From Batkoa obscura (lineage: Eukaryota; Entomophthoromycota; Entomophthoromycetes; Entomophthorales; Batkoaceae): a DNA stretch of 64,000 nucleotides. Positions 9,051 through 22,200 of this stretch are shown here, piece after piece; positions within the stretch are counted from its first letter, which is position 1; each line of letters opens with the position of its first letter. The DNA lies in assembly GCA_030770535.1 (NCBI GenBank), contig JASVEC010000014.1:806001-870000 (forward strand), given 5' to 3'. A program made the translations under genes and the position numbers. The notes below the pieces were generated by a model. That model had not been told where the DNA came from. It was given only the letters and a program-made list of their open reading frames with translations, and searched no databases.

Positions 9051-12048
9051 TTAAAAAGGAATTAACTTTAAATGTAAATAAGGAAATTGATGTAATAGTT
9101 CAATCAAGTTGCCTGCAGTAGCATTAGACACTAATACAGAAGGTATCTGTATTTTAGATAAATCTTGAGTATCAGATAACGTAGGTGAAAATAAATCATT
9201 ATTGGTATTAAAAAATAGAATCGCTTTGGCGCCTGCATTTTGAGCATATTCCGCTTTTTTATAAAAGGAACATTCCCCACGAAATATCAAAATAATTTTA
9301 TCTTTAATTGATTGTTTTTCTTCTAAATTATATTCTTGACAACCAAGATGAGTAGTATTTAATAAAGATAAAGGTAAATTTAAATGTTTAAAATTATAAC
9401 TACCAAACATAGCTCTCATACCCAAATAATTAATCTTTTCTAACTCTTTTTCTATATTATGCTGTAATTGTAATTGAATATATAATTTCCAATTCTGATC
9501 ATGATGGTAAATATGATGATTCAGTTGATTTTCAATTATTAATTCACTTAAGATGGGATCTTGTCGATTGATTATATCTTGAATAATATTATTATTACCT
9601 TTACTACATTGGCCTTCATAATTATAATTTTTTATTATTATTGAATTAAATTGTATATTATCTTTATCGTCATGATGTATTAAGGCTCTTATGTAATCAA
9701 AATCAGAGCGATATATTATGTTGCTTTCTAATAAAGGTATCCTTTTAATTTTATCACATTTTAATTTCCATATCTTATTATTGCTATTATCATTAAATTG
9801 TAATTTATCTTTTGTTAATGGTAATAGATGACCTTCTATATTAATAAATAATTTAATGTAATTAACTTATGTTTATATTAAATTTATATTAAATTTACCA
9901 GTAGTAAATATTAGATTAGAATCTAATTTATTAAAATAATTATCTAAAAAATAAATAAGAACATTATTAAATATAGTAGAACAACAATAATATAATACTA
10001 TAATTACCTGTATCAAATAATAAATATAAATATTTTAAAGTTTCACTTAAAAAGAAAGATTCCATACGATCATCTAATGTACCATTTAATACATTACTCA
10101 TTGAAGCAAATCCACATTTACATCGAAATCTAGACTGTAAATCATTTAAAATCATTTCTCCTACTTTTAAATAAAATGGATCTCTTGTTGCCTAATAAAA
10201 ATAACATACGAATAAATATATAACAATATAGATTGATATGACGTAATGTAATATAATACATGTAATATTATTATTATTATTATTACTGTTAATTTACCTG
10301 ATATAACATATAAGTTGACTCAATAAATTCCGGTCTTAATGGATAATAATTTAAGATAGGTTTGTTAGATTCTAAATCAAATCTTTCAGGTAAAGCATGA
10401 AATTTTTCCCATAAATTAAAATAAGTTAAATGTAACTTAATACTGTTTTCCAGATCTCCAGCTAATACCTAAAATAAAAGTATGAAAAACGAATTATTTT
10501 TATTAATATTTAATTTAATCTTAAAGTAACGTTTATCATCTTTTCAATAATGAGTTGAGTTTAAACTTAAATTAAAAACTTACTTGTAACCCTGGAAAAA
10601 AAGCGGCTAGAGAATCAATCCAAGTATTAATTAAATTGGTATTATTAGCATTAATATTAAGATAAAAGAAACCCGAATGATCTCTAGTAAATTTCAATAA
10701 AGCTAAATAACTTGATTCAAATTGATCTAACAATGAATCATCATTTAATAATATTGCACTTTTCAGTAAATATTCAAAAAAGGAATCCATTCCAGCCCCA
10801 ATACCTGACATATTATATAACCACTAATGAATTTTTAGCTGATTAATTAATTTATTACTATTATTCTATTTACCTTTCCATTTCTTAAATCTAATGAATT
10901 ACCAAATAATCCAGTTTCAAATCTTAAATCCCATACTTGTTTTAATGCATCTCTAGCCACTTTCTAAATAAAAACATGTTGTCATTAATAAACCTGTTCA
11001 TTAAAAATCAAATACACTCTACTTACCTCAAACCTATCGTCCCCTGTTAACCTTGATAAAGTAGCAAATTCTAATAACAAAGTACCTACTCCAGCTGTAC
11101 AAGTTTCTGAAGTTTCTACTGTATTCATACCATATTTTAAATTCACTCTAGCAAATGGTATATTCGTTGGAGAGGAATAAAAAGCAGGTAATAATCTTTC
11201 GCCTAAATCTAAGGCTAATGATAATAATTCATTATTGTACCAATCTAATTGAAATCCATGCTCAGGTTGACTAGCAAACATATGACCTGATAACTGGAAA
11301 TAGAAGTTAGTATGAAGTTGATGAAAAGAAAGCTAAATTTAAATAATTACCAGCCCCCCTAACATTCTTATTGTTACTTCAAATACTTGTACTCGAGCAT
11401 CTTTATTAAAATTAACATATTTTATTATTTTTCTAATTCCTTTTTCAAATTCTACTTTATCTCCCAAGACCTAATAAATTAGTCATTAATTTTTATTCAA
11501 GTTTTGTTATTATTTATTAAGATTTTTATTTACAACTAACATATCTATTGAATCAACTAAAGTTAACTGATAATCTCCAAGCACATCATTCACCCCAATA
11601 TTATTTCTATTTAGTTTTATTAGTTTTATTTATAAACTTCTCTTCATTTTTGTAAATAATATTTAATGAAATGATAACTACCTATTTTTTTTATCTCGAT
11701 TAAATCCTTTACAGGAGATTGGTTTTACCTTGTTTTAAATTTTAAATAAACAGATTAATTATTTTTATAATATTTTAATTTTACTTCATCGGATGGAAAA
11801 CCGAATTTCATGTATGAGTTATACGAATGATAAAACATTTCCTTTTAGTTTTAATATAACTGATTATTATTGTTATTTTTTTTATTGATAATAGTTACTT
11901 TTGCCTCTCCTCTATAAATTTCCATTAATATTCATCTTATTATTCAAAAAAATAAAATATTTAATATTTACTTTAATTTAAGCCTTCTATTTTCAGATAT
12001 CAAACTCAAAATCCCTATACTTAATATGCTCCACAGCCATAACTTCAT
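9051..12048 (-). CDS. EDEM-type alpha-1,2-mannosidase (GH47) with C-terminal PA domain
   Basis: This is an ER-associated degradation factor that trims mannose from misfolded glycoproteins (Htm1/EDEM family). The minus-strand gene has about ten short introns. Blocks in order are FYHSYNSYMKFGFPSDE, PISCKGFNRD, DYQLTLVDSIDML, RVQVFEVTIRMLGG, LDWYNNELLSLALDLGERLLPAF, IPFARVNLKYGMNTVETSE, SRLTGDDRFE, GIGAGMDSFFEYLLK, LRPEFIESTYMLYQATRDPFYL, MESFFLSETLKYLYLLFD and FTTEGHLLPL. These are GH47/EDEM hallmarks, including the glutamates of VETSET, RPEFIES and FLSETLKY. The last exon (9051-9835) adds a protease-associated domain (IILIFRGECSFYKKAEYAQNAGAKAILFFN). This is the EDEM3-like layout. The likely start at 12048 gives a signal peptide, MKLWLWSILSIGILSLIS, but the splice joining it to the FYHSYNSY exon is unclear. 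There is no KDEL-type tail; the protein ends in LKLIPF. Confidence 0.88.
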
Positions 12049-12509
12049 TATTATTTTTATTATTTTTATAAAAACAAAATCAGAAATTAGTTTATTTTGT
12101 ATTTTTGTTTGAATTTAATTCGTACTTTAATTTAATTGGTTTAATTAAGAATTTTTTATTTTTATTTTTATTTTGATGTTAATGATTTACCTAAAATTTA
12201 AAAAAATCTGTTATTGTGAATGTTACTCATTTTTGTGGAGTTGCAATATGTTGATGATATTGCAAATATATATTATACTATAAAAAATGAACAATTTTAT
12301 AATAATCCGATTAACTCTATTTTGTACAAATATTAAAAAGTGTGCTTCTTATATTTTAATTTTATAACTTTTATGTATTTTTTACATATTAAAATCAATG
12401 AATGTAAAAAAGCTCAAAACAGTAATATACATAAAATGCTTTAAATATTTATTTAATGAATTTTTTATATAGAATGCTAAAAAGAATTAAAAATTTAGAA
12501 AAAGATCTA
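12049..12509. other. AT-rich intergenic stretch
   Basis: This lies between the 5' end of the EDEM gene and the 3' end of the Kre9-like gene, both on the minus strand. It presumably holds the EDEM promoter. No motif or repeat stands out. Confidence 0.3.
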
Positions 12510-13154
12510 TTAATTAGCACCAACTCGGATGAAAGGTAAAAAGAAGACACAAGACGCTAATAAATTGAAACTAAGTTTACTACCATTGGAAGATTTACCC
12601 CCTTTGCTACTTGGTTTATCGCTTTTAAAGCTTGATTTATCATCATGTTTAGTTGAGCTTACATTCGAACTCGTCGAACTCATAACTGAAGAGGAAGAAG
12701 AAGAGGCAGATGGACTTTCACTTACTTCTTGTTTCAAATATTTTTTCTCACTTTCTTCATTGTCTTGAATAAATACTGGTTTCTTTGGTAATTGATATTT
12801 ACCACTTCCATGAATTTCAAAGGTATGTGAAAACACCCAGCGGTCTTCATTCCCTAGACGTAAAAAATAGTCTTTATTGGATGGTAAATCTTCCACCTTC
12901 CATGTAATATTTTTAGTATTTACTTCCATACCACCATTGATCGAGAGGATCAAGAGCCCATCATTAGGGTCCCCACTCATTAAGTCAAGTGAAATTGTGG
13001 TGTATTTGTAATCTCCTTTATTCTCATCAACGGTGTAATTGATTACTGCCATATCACCACTATTCCATTTACTTTCTGCCCAGGGGTTAACGATTGTTAA
13101 TTCAGTAGCGGTGGTTAAAGCTAACAAAAAGGAGTATATGATGGTAGGTTTCAT
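12510..13154 (-). CDS. Kre9/Knh1-like Ser/Thr-rich GPI-anchored cell-surface protein
   Basis: This 214-residue single-exon protein has four parts. The first is a signal peptide (MKPTIIYSFLLALTTA). The second is a Kre9/Knh1-type beta-sandwich domain at residues 20-115, with the opening TELTIVNPWAESKWNSGDMAVINYTV, then SLDLMSGDPNDGLLIL, and the closing pair YFLRLG..DRWVFSHTFEIHGSG. The third is a Ser-rich stalk (SPSASSSSSSVMSSTSS, then SSKGGKSSNGSK). The fourth is a C-terminal hydrophobic tail, FNLLASCVFFLPFI, that reads as a GPI-attachment signal. Family members are secreted to the fungal wall, and some affect beta-1,6-glucan. The stalk would be heavily O-mannosylated, which links it loosely to MPDU1 nearby. 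Signal peptide, domain and GPI tail are all seen; the wall role is family knowledge. Confidence 0.82.
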   Translation of the reverse strand: MKPTIIYSFLLALTTATELTIVNPWAESKWNSGDMAVINYTVDENKGDYKYTTISLDLMSGDPNDGLLILSINGGMEVNTKNITWKVEDLPSNKDYFLRLGNEDRWVFSHTFEIHGSGKYQLPKKPVFIQDNEESEKKYLKQEVSESPSASSSSSSVMSSTSSNVSSTKHDDKSSFKSDKPSSKGGKSSNGSKLSFNLLASCVFFLPFIRVGAN

Positions 13155-13969
13155 TGTTATTAGGATGAATGATTGAAGTAAAAGAGAGATAATGAACTAT
13201 AAAAATTAAAAATTAAAATAATAGATTAAAAAATTTACATTTTTATGTATTTATATACATTTGTTTATTTTGGACATTTATTAATTTTTTAATGTTATAA
13301 AAAATCGATTGTTAGTAACTCAGTTTGAACGTTAATTTATAAAATTTAGTACTTTTTATTGTTAGAGGGTTAATTTGGACTGTAGCTTTTGAATGTGAAT
13401 CTTGGGTTTTTTTTCTAGGAAATTAATCTGTAGTTAAACTGTTAATTCCAATTGTAGATGAATAATCAACAATTCAATGTTTAACTAAAATCTTTAAATA
13501 TTGTTTAATTAATATATTTTAAGTAGTATGTTATTTGGAAATGTAAAAATATAAAATATAAAAATATTGGTTTTGTTAAAAATTACTTGTTCTAGTTGGT
13601 ATTCTAGATCTATTTAATAATAAAATTAATGTTTAGCCTATTATTCTTTAAACTTTAACTAAATATTTTAATCTCCGAAATTAGAAAAAGATAATTAATA
13701 TTTTAATAACAGATTTTAATATTGGATCTCAACTAACTAATATTGTAAGATAATCTATATTAAAAAATAAAAGTAAAATAGTACTAATGTTTATTCAGGT
13801 TAATTTTGGACATGAAAGATATTCTTTTAATTTACTATTAGTTCCATTTATATAAAAAATGCCTTATTTGTTTATTAATGTAACTAGATAAAACAGAAGG
13901 CAGACTAAAAATGAGCTTTAGATGGTTTAAAAAACATAAATATAAAAAGAAGAATAGTTCTCTAATTGA
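13155..13969. other. AT-rich intergenic stretch
   Basis: No gene is supported here. It includes the promoter side of the Kre9-like gene, and the end nearest 13970 would hold the T-run terminator of the tRNA gene; a TTTTT-type run on the minus strand is available within the A-rich sequence near 13930. Confidence 0.3.
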
Positions 13970-14042
13970 TGCCTTCTATCGGAATCGAACCAATGACCTT
14001 CCGCTTACTAGGCGGACGCTCTGCCAACTGAGCCAAGAAGGC
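13970..14042 (-). tRNA. tRNA-Thr, anticodon AGU
   Basis: The minus strand folds as a full cloverleaf. The 7-bp acceptor stem GCCTTCT/AGAAGGC is perfect. The D arm is GCTC..GAGC with AGTTGGCA in the loop. The anticodon stem is TCCGC/GCGGA with loop CTAGTAA, giving anticodon AGT. The variable loop is 5 nt. The T arm is ATTGG-TTCGATT-CCGAT, and the discriminator base is A. There is no intron and no encoded CCA. The internal A and B boxes (GGCTCAGTTGG and GGTTCGATTCC) match the Pol III consensus. AGU (modified to IGU) reads ACU/ACC/ACA threonine codons. Confidence 0.96.
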
Positions 14043-14419
14043 AACTTATTTACAATCAGAATGTTCCAGCTGTATATAATCTAAATATATATCCATAGTT
14101 TGTTAAATTTTTTAAAATGATATTATTTTTATACAAAGTCTATTATTGCAGCGTAGCATTCTTAAACCAATTTACAAGTTCAGATTTTCAATTTTTAACA
14201 TCTACATTGAACCAATTTATGAACTAATTTAGTCATCACATTTACATTACTTGTCCAAAATGTTAATATTTTAACTAAATGATTGGATAACTAAATCGTT
14301 TAGCCAATTAGATTGCACTTACAAAGTTTTAGATGTTTATATTAAAAAGAGTATTTTGACTTATTTCACATTCTAACTCGAACTTTTCAAATTTATTTAG
14401 TAGCTAGTTTACAACTAGA

Positions 14420-15788
14420 ATGGGATGTACAGAAGTGTTAAGACGCTTTCATCTGAATCAATTAAAAATCCAAAATCTAGATGCTGAAGGAAACTGCACG
14501 GATTCGATTGAAAAAGCGACCAAATTTGCCTTTGGTTCTATAATTGTTTATGAAGCTTCCCAAAAGACAGAAATACCCATTTGGGAAGCTCATGGCTTAG
14601 TTTATAATTTAAGAACTTTGATTTATTTTCTTGATAATGAAGATTGTAGTTATAATCATTATGTTAAGAAATGTAAAGATAATCAAGTACCTGCGGTTAA
14701 ACAAAAGGATGTGGAAAGTTTAAAATTATATTTTAATGGGGTTTCGAACGGATATATCTGTCCTGATTATTCAGACTCAGAAGATGAAGAGTTATTTAAA
14801 GGTAATATTAAAGAACTATTTTATATACTATGCTTTTATTGACATATTGTAGCTAAAAAACCAATAGTAAGTGGAATGAGAAAATTAAAAAATGAGTTAT
14901 GGTCTAGTAGTTATATACGTCGAGGAGTAATTGATTATGGCTCACTTAAAGATTTAAATAGTGCTGAAATTAGTGATTTGCAACAAAAAATCGATTTGAA
15001 AAAAGTTAAAGTAAATATTAATGAATTTTTAAATATTTTATTAAGATAATATTTAGAGAAGTTTAGATCCTATAGTTGAAAAATTAATGGATATTGAAGT
15101 ACGTAAAAGAAATAAAACATATATTGAACAGACAAGAGTTAGTTTACCAGGAGGATTTGATGAAATGGTACAAGAGAGATTAGTCAAACCAAAATATATT
15201 AAAGAATTAACATTTGAAGAAAAATATGGACCGCCAATTATTATTGTACCAGAAAATACTACTGCTCATATTACTAAATATAATGTTAAGAGGTTTTTAG
15301 AAGGAAAAGGTCATAAAACTACATTAGAATTAATGAATTATATGGAAAAGCCAAAAGAAGTTATTATTAATTATGATTTAAATGATAAAGAAGGTTATTA
15401 TTTAGACTCACAAAACAATCCATATTTATTGCCTAATAAATTTGAAGTCTTAGACAATATTGGTAGTCTTAAACCAGAACATTGGAAGAGAGTAGTAGCT
15501 GTATTTAGTAATGGTAAAGATTGGCAATTTAAAGAATTTAAATGGAATAATCCAAAAACAGTATTTTATAAATTAAAAGGATATTATTTATACAATACAG
15601 ATCGATTAGATCATATACCTAATCTTTGTAAAGATTGGAATGTTACTCAATTAAATGTTGCTAAAAATGAATTGACTGAAGATAAATATAATACATTTAT
15701 TAATCAATTTTGGTTTGATATTAAATCTCATATCTTAAAAAAATTCCCTCATTACCTGGTTCCTATTAAATTTTGGGCATCTAATTAA
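14420..15788 (+). CDS. CDC73: Cdc73/parafibromin, Paf1 transcription-elongation complex subunit
   Basis: Cdc73 binds RNA polymerase II within the Paf1 complex and supports elongation and histone H2B ubiquitylation. There are three exons (14420-14801, 14853-15010, 15057-15788) that join in frame to give 423 residues. The N-terminal domain shows DPL-like features: VLRRFHLNQLKIQ, FAFGSIIVYEAS, IWEAHGLVYNLRTLIYFLDN and SYNHYVKKCKDNQVPAV. The middle has ELWSSSYIRRGVIDYGSL. The C-terminal Ras-like domain opens with PPIIIVPENTTAHITKYNVKRFLEGKG and continues with HWKRVVAVFSNGKDWQFKEF, then VFYKLKGYYLYNTDRLDHIPN and KDWNVTQLNV. It is shorter than the human protein, mostly in the disordered linker. It lies downstream of, and divergent from, tRNA-Thr and converges with PPWD1, with 118 nt between stops. 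Confidence 0.93.
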
Positions 15789-15906
15789 AGATTATTAAAT
15801 AAACAAATTGAAAGATAAATAAAATAGAAATAAAATAATATTTTATTATTTTATTCTTACTATTTTATTAGTATTATTTTATTATTGTTATTATTTTATT
15901 ATGTTT

Positions 15907-18449
15907 TTATTTAATATCAATAGAAATAATAGAAATAGGTTCTAATGGTTTATCACTATTATTAACTTTAGTATTTTCAATACGATGAACTACATCAAAA
16001 CCCCCAATTACTTTGCCAAAGATAGTATGTTTCTTATTCAACCAATCACATTTCAAAGTAGTAATAAAAAATTGAGAACCATTGGTATTAGGTCCAGCAT
16101 TAGCCATAGCTAATATATAAGGTGAATTGAAATTTAAATCATTATTAATTTCATCTTCAAAATCTTTTTTAAACATTGATTCACCACCGGTGCCATCTCC
16201 AAATGGACATCCCGTTTGAATCATAAATCCTTTAATTACTCGATGAAATATAAGTGAATCATAATATCCTTTACGACTTAATGTACAATAATTTAATACT
16301 GCTTTAGGTGCTTGTTTAGGATATAGCATTAAATGAATATCTCCCTCACTTGTATGAATTGTTGTTTTAGTTCCCATTTCTCCACTGCTTATCATTTTAT
16401 CTGAATTAATACTACGCTCTTCACGTGATGGTTTTTCATTAAATACATCTCTATCAACATTCCTAATTTTAAAATAAAATTAATATTATATAGATTGTAT
16501 ATATTATACTATGACTTACTTATCTGGATTCCTATTACTGAATAAATAAAATCGATTTCTTTTATAAGCAGTTAAAAACAAAGTAGGATCCGATTGATTT
16601 TCTTCTTCTAATAATGGATTATTACTAGCTACCATATTAATAGTAAGATCTTTCTTTTTTTGTGGAATATCTTGATATAAAGCTACATTAAGAAATCTAA
16701 CTGGTTCATTTTTACCAATTAATCGTACTACTTTATTGTTATGTAAATTTATAATTTTAATTCCTAACATACTTGGATAAATTATAAAATTATTGCTATA
16801 ATCAAATACTATATCAAATTTATTAATATTTTATATATTATTATATATTGTTAATTAATTATATTACCAGCATTAACATGTTCTCCTTGTAATGTATTTG
16901 GCCATTCTTTTTCTACTACTAATCGTCGACCGTACTCCATTGGATCTAATTTATACATGTCACTACCAGCCTAAATAAAATATAAATAATATAAATGATA
17001 CAAATAATATAAATAATATAGATAATTACTTGTTGTAAATCATGATAAATATCCAAATTTTCATCTAACTTTTTCCATAGTTTTCCTGATTTTGTTTTAA
17101 AGATACGAATCATACGATCTGTTTTAAATGAAACAGTTGAAAATAATTGAAAATCGTTTGAAAATTGAATATTAGTTGGATATGACTTGTTCTTTTTAAA
17201 ATCATATAGATCTGTTTCTCCTTTAAATTCAAAATCTAAATTACTTGGTATTAAATGTGGTGACTTTAAACTCCAATATTCTAAATAGCCATTGTCATCT
17301 CCACTAATTATCATATCATAAATTGGATTATATGCCATACATGTGACATTATATTTATGTAATTTATCTAAACTAGTTATTGGTTCTAATTTATTCATAC
17401 CATCATATATATGAATAGATGAACTATTTTTATCTGAACTAATAATAATTCATATTAATTGATTTTGTTATATTAAATTAACTAATATATTTCTTACACT
17501 ACTAATTTTATGATTGCATCCCCAGGTTTGTAAGCAAAAGTAAGTGTTCCAGGAGTATAATTTAATCGAATCATATGGATCATATCTAACAGATAAAATT
17601 TTAATTAGTTAATTGATTAAAAAAATATGAAAAAACAATAATTTACTTACCAAAACTTAAGATATCAAAGATACGTATACTTTTATCATTTGAAATAGAA
17701 GCAATATATTGCCCATCGATAGATAAAGATAATCCAGTAATAATATCTATATACGTTTATAAGTAAATTTAGTTATATAAAAATAATAAAATAAAATAAA
17801 ATAAAATAAAGTACCTGAATGAGCTTTATAATTTTTAATAAATTCAATCCCTTGCTTTGTTTTTTTCCAAAATTTAATATGACCATCTAAAGAAGCGGTA
17901 ACAATAAAATCATTACTAAAATTTAAGTGAGTAAAATAAAAGATAAATTCAAAATTTCAAACTTACGGACAGTTTAAAATCATACTAAGTTGATCTCGAT
18001 GCATATAACTTCTTTCATACATTTCACATTTTGGGATTTCTTTTAAGTATAAATTTTCATGAAGTAATACTGTTTTTATTTAGATTTATTTTTTCTTTGT
18101 CCAAATTTAAAAATAATGAGTTACCTTTTCTTTTCTTTTGGTTTTGATCTTGAGTTGGCATAGGTCCAATATCATCATTATCATTATCAACTGATGGCAT
18201 AGGCCCTATATCTTCTTTATCATTTGCTGGCATAGGACCAATGTCATCATTTGATTCTATATCCTCCTTTCTTTGAACTTCTTCTTCCTTCTTTTCATTA
18301 TTTTCCAATTTAATTCTTTTTGATAGATCATGACCATTATCTATGATCTGTTTTCCATTGATATTTTTCTTATCATTTCCTTCTTTTTTTATTAATTAAT
18401 TACTTAATTGAATGATTTTTTAATATTGTTACTTACTTGAAGCTTCCAT
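15907..18449 (-). CDS. PPWD1: PPWD1-type cyclophilin: WD40 repeats plus peptidyl-prolyl isomerase
   Basis: This is a nuclear, spliceosome-associated peptidyl-prolyl cis-trans isomerase (PPWD1; plant CYP71 is a relative). The minus-strand gene starts with a 13-nt first exon (18437-18449, MEAS), followed by about eight introns. The N-terminus is acidic and Lys-rich and carries three copies of DIGPMP. WD40 repeats follow: [71 protein letters not shown] and [18 protein letters not shown]. The C-terminal cyclophilin domain is in the last exon (15907-16395 and upstream). It has [64 protein letters not shown] and [12 protein letters not shown]. The active-site residues of FHRV, FMIQ and NGSQFFIT are present, so the isomerase should be active. 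Confidence 0.94.
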
Positions 18450-19292
18450 TGATTTTAGAATTTTGGAATTTAAGACTTAAAAAATAGTTAAAGTGATTTC
18501 GAGCATCAGACAAATTAAGTAATGCATAAGTTCAACTTATGTCACTTTTTGAGCTGCATTATTTGCTTTGGAATGGTTATTGTAAAATAATTGTAATTTT
18601 TTAATAGAACTTATTCGACCTAGTTAAATAAATAATTATAGTAACATAAATTAATGTTTGTTATCTTATAGAGTTACTTAAATCTAATAGAAACTTTAAG
18701 TTTGTTCTATATATTAATAAATCTAATTTCAAAGTGAAATAAATTTAAACTCAATTTAATATGAAATTTTGATCATTTGATTCAAGAGGCTTATCGTTTA
18801 AAATAATGCTATTGTAACTGAGCTAACTAATAAAAATCCCAATCAACTATGTTGAAAAGATTGGATATTAAATTAACAGGCAGAAATAAGAAAGTGATTG
18901 ATAGATTGATATATAAAAAATGATTTGATTTCCTATAAGATAATAATAACCAGAGTTAACTTAATAAAGTAATTAGTAATGAGGAGAGCTGAAGATTCAA
19001 ATCTAAACTAAATTTCAACAGCAAATTAACTTTGCTAATGGCTACGTAACTGAAACTAAAACCTAAAGTTTCAGATTGCAGAAAAATAACTATTATAAAT
19101 AAAATTTATTATCGTTTTGCATCTTTTTATCTTTTTGTAAATAAAATTTTTAAAATTTATCACTTTAACATAGTTAATTAGAGATTGGTAACCTAGTAGA
19201 ATTAAATTCAATATTAGTATTATCTAATTTCTTTAATAATTAGTGAATTAATAACTTATCTATATATCAAAGACAATTCAATAATATTTAGC
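18450..19292. other. Divergent intergenic region between PPWD1 and the flavodoxin-like gene
   Basis: About 840 nt carry both promoters. The DNA is AT-rich with no repeat or hidden frame that I can support. TCTATATATC at about 19259, some 35 nt before the ATG at 19293, could act as the TATA element of the flavodoxin-like gene. Confidence 0.35.
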
Positions 19293-22200
19293 ATGCCCGT
19301 TGCTTCGAAAAAAAATAAAAAGAAAGTCAACAATAGCTCCAACAATACTGTGTCAACTCCAGTCCAAAACACAGTTAAATCAGAGCCAGTAATCTTACCT
19401 AACAATGGAAAACCCAAATTATTTATATTGTTCTATACCACTTATTTACATATTTATAAAATGGCGTTAGAAATTAAAAAAGGAGCTGAAAAACAAGGGA
19501 AATGTGATGTTTATCTTTATCAAATTCCAGAAACCCTTTCAAAAGAAGGTATTATTAAGACTTTTTTTTATTAGATTTTGACCTAGATATAAGATAATAA
19601 TGACTAATTGAAACTAACCTATTTTTGAATCATCTTTTAGCTCTTAAAAAAGTACGTGCTCCCCCTAAACCAAATGTACCCTATATTACAACTGATTTAC
19701 TTCGTCAAGCAGATGGTATCTTATTTGGGTTTCCGTAAGTTATTAGAAACTATAAGTTAAAACATTAAGAGTTTTATTCATAGAAATTACTATAATATAT
19801 GATTCAATACTAATATTTTATTATTTAGTACTAGATATGGTATCTTACCAGCCCAATTGAAGGACTTTATTGATTCTTGTGGTCAATTATGGGCCAAGTA
19901 ATTGATTTATTATTTTCTATATTTGGTTAATGACTGACGTCATGATTTTTAGGGGTGAATTAGCGGGTAAAATGGCAGGTACTTTTGTTTCAACAGCAAC
20001 TCAACATGGAGGTCAAGAAACTTCTATCTTGACTTTCCTTACTACCCTTGCTCATTTTGGGATTATTTATGTACCCTTTGGTAAGACTAAAAATAGATGG
20101 TTAGAATTAATAAAAACTAAAACTTGTTAGGTTACTCCTCTCCTCATCTTAACAACGATACCGAAATTTTAGGCGGTAGTCCATGGGGCTCATCCGTTAT
20201 TGCTGGTAAAGATGGTACCCGTCAGCCAAGTGAATTGGAGTTAGAAATTGCTAATTTACAGGTTTGTTTTTATTTAATTTTAATTTCTTTGAATATTAAT
20301 TCCATTTATTAGGGAGAAAATTTTTCTAAAACATTAGCACGTTATAATTTAAAATTAACGTTACAAAATGAAAAATCTAAAGAAAGTTTAGTAGCTGGTG
20401 GCGATTTGAAAAATTTCAATGACTCAAATTTGGATAACAACTCTTCTAACCCTAATACAGAAGTTAGTCCATTATCAAAAGATTCGAATATGAATATTAA
20501 ATTAGATAATGTACCAGTATCAAGTGATAAAGAGTCAAGTGGGATTCAAACTAAACTTGGATTAGCTTCTGGTGCGGTTGCAGCAGGGATACTTGCATCG
20601 GATGCTGTTTCAACTAAAGCTCGTGAGAACAATGTCCAAAATTCCACAAGTATATTAGAATCTCATTTTGATGATAATATTATGGCTATTCCAGCCGACA
20701 TGGATAGTACACGAGGCGTAGTTGATCAACAAGTTCAATACAACAATTTACAAAGTGAAGGAAGTTTAGAAAATAATCCCCTATTAACTAGTAAAGAAAA
20801 TTATCTTGATAGTGTTGCTACCAGTGATGCTTCTGGGCTCCTTTTACAAAATTCTAAAGGTAGGGAACATGATACTATCCCAAATGATGACACAGCTACT
20901 ATGCCTATCATCACTACAAGGAATGAAGTTAAGGATGAAAGTAACATGACATCAAGCCAAGCTGTTTTATCTATGGATACTGATAGCACTGGCGCCCATT
21001 ATCAACAAGGTCCATTAGTATTAACTGAAACTCAACCTTTAACTCTTAATCTTGATAAATCTTCTCATTTGACTTCCACTATTGATTCATCTGGAGATTT
21101 GAAAGCAATTCCAACAGAAACTTTAGGATCAGATAATATTGTTTTAGGACCTGGAGGAAATGCTGGGGATGGAAGTACTATAAATAGCAGCTATCCAGCC
21201 AATGATAATATTGGTGAAAAATCCAGGGGTAATATGCCAAATAAGTTGGAGAGTGGTATGGCTCTTGCATCCACTGCTAGTGTAGTTGGAGCAACAGCAG
21301 CAGTTGCTTCTAGTAGAAATGATAACTCTAATGTCGAGCCGCCTAACGAATTAAATCATGCAACTGAAGAAAGCCTTAATAAAATGTATTCCGAAGGTTA
21401 TAAAGGAGTAGAAACTAGCAATGATGTAACACACAGAAATGTCAATCGGACCTTAGTCCAAGGAATTCCAATTGAAAGCGAAGTTGCAGGAGCTGCCAGC
21501 TCTACTTCTGGACAAATAGTTGATTTCAAAGCTTTAAGTGAAAAACAAAGTTCTTTAATTATACCAATTAAACAAAAAGATACTTTAGGACCATTAAAAA
21601 TGGATAAAAACGATAGTAAAAAATCAACTACAAGCTCAAATAATACTGGTGAAAAACAAGACAGTAGAAGATCTTCATCTATATTAGCGAGTGCAGCACT
21701 TACCGCTGCTAGTGCTGTAGCTGCTGGTATCTTTGCCAATAAAGGGGTCAAGAAAAGTAAAGAAAAAAAAGCAGAAAAGATGAATCAACTTAATGATTCG
21801 GTTGCAGCTGATATGCATGAATCTGCATTACCTGTAACCAACGAGTACAATAAAGACAACTTAGTAGTAGAACCTACACCACCTGTTACTGGAACTTTAG
21901 CTTCAGATCCAAAGGCCACTGAAGCAGATATTCCTAAAGTAGTAGTTACTCCAACTTTAAATGATAAAGGAGTCGATAGAGTTTCCGGACAAAATATGAG
22001 CACTGGAAACGCCCCTTCACCAGATATCGATGCTCGTGGTAAAAATGTATCTCAGGCTTTTAATTTAAATGATAGTATAGCACCAGCACTTGGTAGTACT
22101 GCTGGAGTTGCCGCTGCTACAGCTACAACTGGTGCTGTTTTGTCACATGATGTTAATCATACCAATGGATCCTCTGGAGCTATAGTCAATACCCAATCTA

